A stretch of 33,428 nucleotides of DNA from positions 30,474 through 63,901 of the forward strand of contig BMAT01011262.1 in NCBI GenBank assembly GCA_019649035.1, in the 5' to 3' direction. The notes under the pieces were generated by a model that was given only the letters and a program-made list of their open reading frames with translations, had not been told where the DNA came from and made no database searches. This DNA comes from Elysia marginata (lineage: Eukaryota; Mollusca; Gastropoda; Plakobranchidae). The translations under genes were made by a program, and so were the position numbers. Shown piece by piece: positions 20,201-29,500 of this stretch (within the stretch, counting starts at the first letter, position 1; each line of letters begins with the position of its first letter).

Positions 20201-20477
20201 ATGCTGCCAGCCTTTTGGTCTTTTCGTGTAGGAGACGAAGAGAAATTAAGAGATGGAGAGAAAGAGTGAGAGGGAGAGAAAGAGAGAGATGGAGAGAAAG
20301 AATGAGAGGGAAAAAGAAAGATAGAGAGATAACATTAAGAAGTCTGAATTTTGTTCCTGTGATGTTTTTGATGTTACTGTGCACTTTTACAAGATGGAGA
20401 GTGAGAGAAAATGAGAGGGAGAGAGAGAGAAAGATACAGATAGGAATGAAAAGAAAGGAACGCAGAAGCGAAACAAA

Positions 20478-20525
<48 letters not shown>

Positions 20526-23500
20526 AAGATGTTCTCGCTTCAATCTGAAACTACCTCTTTCAAACCCGTTTGAGATATTGCCTCTTTTCATTATTGAACA
20601 TAATAAGTTATGTGTTCTTCGATAGAAAAAAATCATTGTAAGTATGTTTTAAGTATAAAAGACTATGTTTAAATTTAAAGGAGGAAAGAGCCGCGACATA
20701 ACATGATAGACAGTAACAAGAAATCATCGGTGCTGCTCTGATGTTTAAATGATTGAAAGATTTTAAAGGTATGAAATTAGCAGTGGAGAGAAGTCGGCTT
20801 TTTACTGGAAATGCCCGAAATGTCTGCCTTTAGAATGATTCGAACCTTCGGCTTAAAGCTGCTTCAGCACCCACCGCTTTGCCACTTAAAGAAACATAGC
20901 TTATACCATGTCGCCACTACGCTCCTTATATTTGATTGCGCAGGGGCTGCCTAAAATATTTATTCTGATGTTTAAATCAGTCTAGAACCGTACTTTCGTG
21001 TCATTTAGATCAAACTTCTTCTCATAAAACCACGAACTTCTTTAGAGCCCCTAATTATCCTAGATACTAATGAAAGCCATGGGGTTTTGTCAGCAATGTG
21101 ACACTTATGAAAGCCATGGGGTTTTGTCAGCAATGTGACACTAATGAAAGCCATGGGGTTTTGTGAGCAATGTGTAATCAAACACCGGTATGTGAAGAAC
21201 GGAAAAAGTCAGATTGTTGTTAGCTTGTAGGTTTTAAATTCAATAAATATATCGGAGTTGGGATAAATTCGAAGATCTTTATTCTGATGCTGAGTGGGAA
21301 AACTTTCACCTTTCCATCTTACAGTCCTTCGCTTTCTACTTTCACTCTCTCCTCCATAGCGACACAAGCTGTCTTCACTCCCCACTTTATCTCAACGCTT
21401 CAAAATTTAAACGCCCTGCCTCAAGTCATCCAAACGCACTGATGGTGTCCAAGGTGTGAAATATTAATGTTTGATGTTTGATGGACGGACTGCGTCGTAT
21501 GCCCTGCTTGTCCAGTCAATCAAAACACACATAGAACTAGCCCGGCTATCTTTACACAGCTTTGCTTTCAATTTCCCTAAAAAACAAAATGTGTAAGGAA
21601 GCGTGCTGGCAGTTGATGCAGAAAACCAAACTGTTACTAGCGAATGGCATATTCTCAATATATGCCAGTTAGTTTTCATGACTCCAGAAAACGTTTTACA
21701 GTTCATAACTGTCTTCTCCAATATGCGATCCAAGACTTTCTTTCAGTTTGTCTGTTGCAGCGTTAAAGAGTGTTTAGATCCTATTAAAAACAAAGCGTTT
21801 TTATACTGAGGAAGCGGATTCTTAGTAGCAAAGAGTTTGGAGAGCAAGAGAGCCGATCGACGCTGGCTAAGTGTATACAGAATAGTATAGTACAGAATAG
21901 CTGCATAGTAACAGATATAGAGCCGATAAATTCAAAACATAATAGCGGCAAGTACAAACACACATACGAATACAATTTACACTTAACCACTAGGCGTATG
22001 CTTTGTTTACAGGCTCTATTCACATACGCTCCCGTTAGCTCTGTTGTCACAGAGAGTTAGTCTCAGTTCTCCCTCTTGCTCACTATTCAATTCTCTTTGG
22101 TTCTAGGTAGGTCTATTACCCTACACAAAATAGCAGCCTGTCCTCAACTCTCACTCTTTTTGCAAGCATAGGGAAGGAAAAAAACAACTTGAAAAAACTT
22201 TTAAAATGCTGACATCGCATTAAGTATAAACCGTATAATAAGGTTTTAAAATCATCACTTTAGTATTTACTAACAGACCAGTTAGAGCCAACGAAAGAGC
22301 ATTAAGTTGATGCCTCAAACACATTAATAACAGGGACAAAGAAACCCACACTGACTGTTTGAATGATTCAAAGCCTGGTCCATAGACTGCGTAACCGGAC
22401 TGCTGCCCTAACGATCAGCGCGGCTTAGTTTAACATCGATACTCAATAATTGATAGCACTGTCTCTCCGGGGATATTAGGGCGGCGGAAGTTTACAGACT
22501 AAAAGTTTTAGCCTTTGCAATTCTTAAAGCCAGGAACTAAAGATATGTGTGGAGTGGGGGAGCGGGAGGGGGATCTAGATGACCAGTGTTGTTGGTCCAC
22601 GTCACGTGGTATTGATTTAACACGAGCTAAAAATTTTAAAGTAGCCTGAGTTGTGAAAAATCTGATCTGCATGTTGTCAACACTGATGTAGTTAAAGGTT
22701 CTCTGATGTTTCATACAGAGAAAATAGTCAGGACTTCATAAGGGTGATCATAAGCAATTCTGTCAGCAGCTGCACTTAGGCCCGTAACGTATGATACGAC
22801 AAGACTGTCCCTGACAGTCCGATCTTAAGTTCGCAACGTAGAGGAAAATTAATAGTCTGTACTTCATAAGGGTGATCACAAGTCATTCTGTCAACAGCTC
22901 CACTTAGACTGGTAACGTATGAATTATGTAGCGGTCGGATTGGTTAGGTTGTTTGAATTTTAACGTCTCTTTTCAACTACAAGGTTATATCAGAGACAGC
23001 GCTTGGGACAATTAAAAGCGTGCTGCCACACTGTGATGTAAGGAGCGCTTGCACACACCAGACTCAGTCACATTATCCTGACACCGGGCCGACCAGACTT
23101 AGCATTAAATCCATAATGCTAGACACCAGGCGGATCAGCTGCTAATACCAATTTAAAAGTCCTTGTTTTGACTCGGCCGGGGATCGAACCCACACCTCCT
23201 GATCTCTGAGCGAGTGTCTTATCGCTGTTCCACAAAGACGGAAACATATGTAGCGATCGGACAGTATTGTCCTACCTCAATCAGTGCGGTTGGTCGGGAT
23301 AAAAGTCATCATGTTTTCAACATGTAACTGGGCTGTTCCTAGACTGTGCCTGCTCTTGGGACCTGGCAACCTTGTTATTTTAAGACTGTGATACAAACCC
23401 AATCTTGAAGACCGCGGTTGTTGTGAGTGTAAGTTAGAACGGCCGTTAGCCTTATAACCTGAACTATTGGCTAAACCGCGACTTTCCTATCTCCTCTATT

Positions 23501-26500
23501 TTAGTATCTCTGATGTTACCTGAAGTCCTGTAATGGAGTTCGTATGGCCTTTGTATGAATTGATTAGAGTTGCCGTTCTTGCTTCGAATCGCCTCACGGT
23601 GCCGTCCCCACACGCTGTGTACACTGATGTGTCAAGTGTGTAGTAGGTCAATCGGGGAGAAGCACATTGAGATGGTTTGTGTTAGTCATAAAAGATATAT
23701 TTACACACGAGTTAATATAGTCTACAGGATAGCAAAGAGAATTGAATAGCGAGCAAGAGAGTCGAGCGACGCTGGCTAAGCGTATACGGTACGCATGGCT
23801 GCACAGGAAAAGAAATAGAGCCGGTAAACGAAAAACATAATAGGGGAAAGTATACACACACATCGGCAGTGGTGTGCAGAGAGTGAGTTGTTTCGCCACT
23901 ACAAAATACTACTACAGCCTACACTAAATCACGAGGCCTATGCTTTGTTTACCGGCTCTATTCGCATACGTTTTTGTTAGCACTGTTGTCACAGAGCGTT
24001 AGGCTCAGTTCTCCCTCTTGCTCGCTCTTCAATTCTCTTTGAGGACAGTTAATATCCAGTCGTTCCAAATACTAGGCCAACCAGCGCAAAAGTAAATAAA
24101 TGTGATCACAAGTATCATTTGGACCCATCTCTTCTAATTTTTTACATGAGATACAACCAAGATTATAACAAAAGCGGTCTCAAAAATGTTTTTGAGTAAT
24201 GGGTCAACGCCAGACCGCGGGGGTAATTTAGTGATTTCCGGCCACTCCTTTAGGCCTACACACGGTAGTGTTAAACATAGGGGTTGAGAAATAAGTTAAG
24301 TTTGGGGTGGTTGGCCTGTACTTAGATGTTCTTGGACAGCATAAAGCAAGCAAAAATTAGGAAATTAGTAGCACAAAATTTCAGTTTGGCCGGGCAGGCA
24401 CCGCCAAGACGTTAAGGGTACGTATAACTGTTCAAGAAACAATGAGTGTTAGTAAAACAGGCAGGCTGATAATATTTAAAAAAGAAACCTTAGAAACAAT
24501 ATCATACATTCAAATTCAATCTTAGATGATCAGTTTGGGAAGAAGTTTGTTGTTTGTTACTGAATAGGCAAAAAAAAACCGGTTTTTGGAATTAAAACCA
24601 CAGGTTTAGAGGGGTAGAAAATCAAAGTTAACTTTCTTTGCAAATAATCGGAAAATTGATCGGAAAATGGCGTCTACGTCAAATGCTTTAAGAATCCCAT
24701 TCCTATGTTTTCTTACCTGTTTTTATAGAGGGTTTACACGAATCAAAGAAAAGAACACGGGAAAGTCAAAAGTAACTAATCGTTTTGCAAGATTATGTTC
24801 AGACTAGAGAAAAACACAAAATAAACCATCACACAACAGTTCTGTTTTGTGAGTGCTGCCATAAATTCTCAGTTGTAAATGTAGCTTAGTTTTCAAGTTG
24901 TAAGATACAGTTGATGTGGTGTTTCTTTAGGGTCGGTAAACCTTGTGATTTTTTAAGCATTTAACAAACTGTTTTACACCAAGTCGTAGCGGGACAGCGA
25001 CAACTACAATCTGTTTAGTTTTATATTTTACACTTTTTTGCATATTGTGGAGTTTGTACTTGGGGCTAGTGGTTAACTGAGTGGTAGAAACGCAGCCGCA
25101 ATTTAAAAAAAAAGCCCTGGAAAATGAGAAAGAGTAGAGATCGTCCTGCAAAAAAAAAAACAACACCAAAAAAATTAGTACGGAAACCAAACAAATTTTG
25201 CCATCAATGGAGGCAAACAAAAGGAAGGGTAAATATGATCTAGTAACATCAGTAACATATCTATGGTAATGCTACAAATAATGTTAGTGTCTGAAGATGG
25301 TTAGCTACATGCGAGCCAATACGGGAGCCAGAGAGGAAAAGCCAATAGGAGCTCCATCCCAAGATTAGACAACCAATGATCTCCATGGTATTCACTCAGG
25401 GCCTGGTTCAAAGTAATTTTAATTTCAGGGCATCTTGGATAATTCAGCCTAAAGCCACAATGCTTTGTTTGAAGCTATTAATCTTTTATTTAATAACAGA
25501 AAAATTCCTACAAAATCGGACCATATTGATTTTAGTCTTTAAAAAGGTTTCCTAGACTTGAAAGAAAAGAGATCTACGAAGATACCTTTAAATACAGACC
25601 CAGAATTTTAGGTTGATTTACGAAGACACTGCTATAATCTATGTTGTCATAGGAAATTATTCTTCAACTATTCATCTCGGGTGGTAATCTGGTTTGCTTT
25701 ACCTCTCTGGTTCCGCAGTAAAACATTCTTTGGGTACATTTCGGGTTAGCCGGGGAGGCACGAGGGGTACGTAGAGGGTTAGAAATCGGGGGTTAGCCGA
25801 GAGGTACGAGGGGTATGTAGAGGGTTAGAAATCGGGGGTTAGCCGTGAGGTATGAGGGCTACGTAGAGGGTTAGAAATCGGGGGTTAGCCTGGGAGGTAT
25901 TAGGGCTACGTAGAGGGTTAGAAATCGGGGGTTGTTCTATTTATAGACCTGCATAGAGGTCACTGTACTCGTGTGTCCCGTCATGGTCCGCTTCAGGACG
26001 CCCGTCTTGGCGTCAAACACGCGAACCTTAGCGTCTCCACAGGCCGTCAGGACTGATAAGGACAGAGAGCAGTGGCAGAACAGAGAGAAGTTGGAACACA
26101 ATGGAGAGAAGAAATTATTTCGGTGATTTCTTCAAGTGCCTTAAAAACAAGGACAATAGTGACACAAATGTTCGGCAACCAGTTCAAATGGAACAGAAGT
26201 TGGAACTTTACATTTGCAAAATGCTTGATAAAAGTAGATTTTCAAACATTTTTGTTATCTTTTACAAAAAACATTGAATAATGTCTTATAACTATGAACT
26301 GTTTGATTCTCAGAAACACGAGTTGTTTATAATGTTAACGTCTTTCTTGAGGAAAGATCCCGAAAACCCAGTTTAAGACGGATATTTTTATATTCAATGT
26401 TATATCTAACCAGGAAGCATTAAACTTCATCAACGAAGCATACAAAATTAGAATTATATTCGTTTAGCAAAGAGTATTCAAAACCATCAAATTCTTCCCA

Positions 26501-29500
26501 AAAACACTGTTAAATCAATTGTGCATGTCACCCCGCCGCCTTTAGGGCTATAATTAGAGAGGGTCAAACTATTCTAAGTTGACACCCCTCAACTTTTAAG
26601 GCTATAATTAGAGAGGGTCAAACCATTCTAAGTTGACACCCCTCCACCTTTAGGGCTATAAATAGAGAGGGTCAAACCATTCTAAGTTGACACCTCTCCA
26701 CCTTTAAGGCTACAATAAGAGAGGGTCAAACCATTCTAAGTTGACACCCCTCCACCTTTAGATCTATAATAAGAGAGGATCAAACCAGTCTAGGGTGACA
26801 TGTATCTTAACTTATCATACTATTTTCAAGACAAGATTCTCAAAATTTTGCTATCCAAAAACAGCAGATGTAGCTGTGAGGTGATCAACACTGTCAGATA
26901 TCACCGGGTGTCGCCAGGGGGAGCTAACTTACCCATGCCGTCATAGATCTTGATGACGCTCACTGTGTGTTTGTGTCCCTTGTATGTTCGTGTGTTATCG
27001 CCAAACTCGGCCACCCACGCCCGTCCAGTGTGGTCGGAGCTGCCCGTGTAGATGATCTTGTTGACCACCTGAAAAACACACAATATTGACACTTCAGTTC
27101 TGTTTAGTTTAAGCTCTGCATTAACACAGAATATCGATACACCAGTTCTGTTTAGTTAAAGCTCTGCATGAACATAGAATATCGATACATCATTTCTGTC
27201 TAGTTAAAGCTCTGCATTAACATAGAAGATCGATACATCAGTTCTGTTTAGTTAAAGCTCTGCATTAACATAGAAGATCGACACACCAGTTCTGTTTAGT
27301 TAAAGCTCTGAATTAACACAGAATATCGATACACCATTTCTATTTAGTTAAAGCTCTGCATTAACATAGAAGATCGATACACCAGTTCTGTTTAGTTAAA
27401 GCTCTGAATTAACACAGAATATCGATACACCAGTTCTGTTTAGTTAAAGCTCTGTATTAACACAGAATATCGATACACCAGTTCTGTTTAGTTAAAGCTC
27501 TGCATTAACACAGAATATCGACACTTCGGTTCTGTTTAGTTAAAGCTCTGCATTAACACAGAATATCGATACACCAGTTCTGTTTAGTTTAAGCTCTGCA
27601 TTAACACAGAATATCGATACACCAGTTCTATTTAGTTAAAGCTCTGCATTAACACAGAATATCGATACATCAGTTCTGTTTAGTTAAAGCTCTGCATTAA
27701 CAGAGAATATCGACACTTCAGTTCTGTTTAGTTAAAGCTCTGCATTAACAGAGAATATCGATACTTCAGTTCTGTTTACTTAAAGCTCTGCATTAACACA
27801 GAATATCGATACACCAGTTCTGTTTAGTTAAAGCTCTGCATTAACACAGAATATCGATACTTCAGTTCTGTTTAGTTAAAGCTCTGCATTAACACAGAAT
27901 ATCGATACACCAGTTCTGTTTAGTTAAAGCTCTGCATTACCAGAGAATATCGATACACCAGTTCTGTTTAGTTAAAGCTCTGCATTAACACAGAATATCG
28001 ATACACCAGTTCTGTTTAGTTTAAGCTCTGCTTTAACACAGAATACCGATACATCAGCTCTGTGTATTTCAAGCTCTGCATTTCCCAAGTTATATGGTTT
28101 ATGGTTTTGTTATGTTATCATGTTGTATCTTTTGTATATTCTATGTCTTATGTCCTGTGTGTTTTGTGTTACACTTTTTATGGTCTGCATGGCATATTTT
28201 ATCTATGCTATGTCTGTTTTATGTTCTTTATCTTTCGTACCCTGTCCTCTACATTCAATGCTCTGTGTGTTTTGGGTTTTATGTTCTACATGTCCTATAT
28301 TCTATGTCTGCATATTCTATATTATTGTTTATTCCCAGTGTCCTGTTCTGTATATTTTTATCTGTGTGTTCTATATTCTGTATTCTATGTTTTACTCCCT
28401 GAAAGCTATTGAAAGCGTAATATTTGCAGTAGGGTTTTTACTAAAAATAGTCTTCATTTTTTTCCCGCATATGGCATTCATTACACTTAGCTGCTACTGT
28501 CAAACGTTAGGCCATCCTAGATGTGTAATAAAAATATAAAACCATAAAAGAATTATTTTTAAAAATTACAAAATGCTGCCTCTTCTTTTACGCTACATTG
28601 ATTCCTTTCGGGAAATTCGGCTACGTAGTTCAGCGTAATTGTGTACCCATAAGTTGGTTTGTTTAACGTCCCCAGTCAACTTCGAGGTTATCTCAGAGAC
28701 AGCGCTGGAGACAATTGAAAGCGTGCTGCCACACTGCGATGTAAGGAGCGCTTGCGTACACAACACCCAGTCTCATTATCCTGACACCGGGCCGACCAGA
28801 CTTAACACTAAATCCATAAATCCAGACATTAGGCGGATCAGCTGCTAATACCAATTTTAAAGTCCTTGGTTTGACTCGGCCGGGGATCGAACCATGCACA
28901 TTCCGATCTCTGAGAGAGTGCCTTACCACAAAGCCACAGAGCCGGTGTGTGTACCCATAAGAGCAGCGCCACCAATGCCCTAGCAGACCAGTGCTGACCA
29001 GTGCATTTGAAAAAGAGGCAGCATTTTGTGATTTTTAAAAAGAATTCTTTTGTGGTTTTATACTTTTATTACAAATCTAGGATGGCCTAACGTCTGGCAG
29101 TAACAGCTAAGTCTGAAGAATGCCATATGCGTTAAAAATGGAAGCCAATTTTAACCTATATGCAGGAAACAGCAGAAACATATCTTAAATTTTAGCATTT
29201 TCTGGAGCTGGGAACCCATTTTACAGCTGGGTGGACTGGGAAAATTTAAGGAAAATTACGTTCCCATGGCCACTGCAACGTATCGGCAAGCTCATCGCAA
29301 ACTCATTGTTATGAGAGATTTACTTTAAGTCGTGACAATAGTGAGTGTGAAGCAAGCGAACCGTGTGATTTCCAAGAAAGCTTTAGAGGAACTATCATTT
29401 CTACTGGCTCCTGGACACAGTCAGGAAAACCAGAGCTAACATTAACTTTAAAAAATTGGGGCTAAGCTGGACATTTAAGCATCTGCCGTAGAGTAAACCA

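Noticed and set aside
24993..25110. Possible SINE head around GCTAGTGGTTAACTGAGTGG
   Set aside because: It is A-box-like only; no B box at the right distance and no target duplication seen.
27072..28083. CRISPR-like array
   Set aside because: Units are contiguous tandem copies without unique spacers, in a eukaryotic intron.
28062..28539. Three overlapping Cys/Phe/Leu-rich open frames
   Set aside because: All three plus frames are open because the stretch is a degenerate T-rich repeat; the peptides are compositional artefacts.
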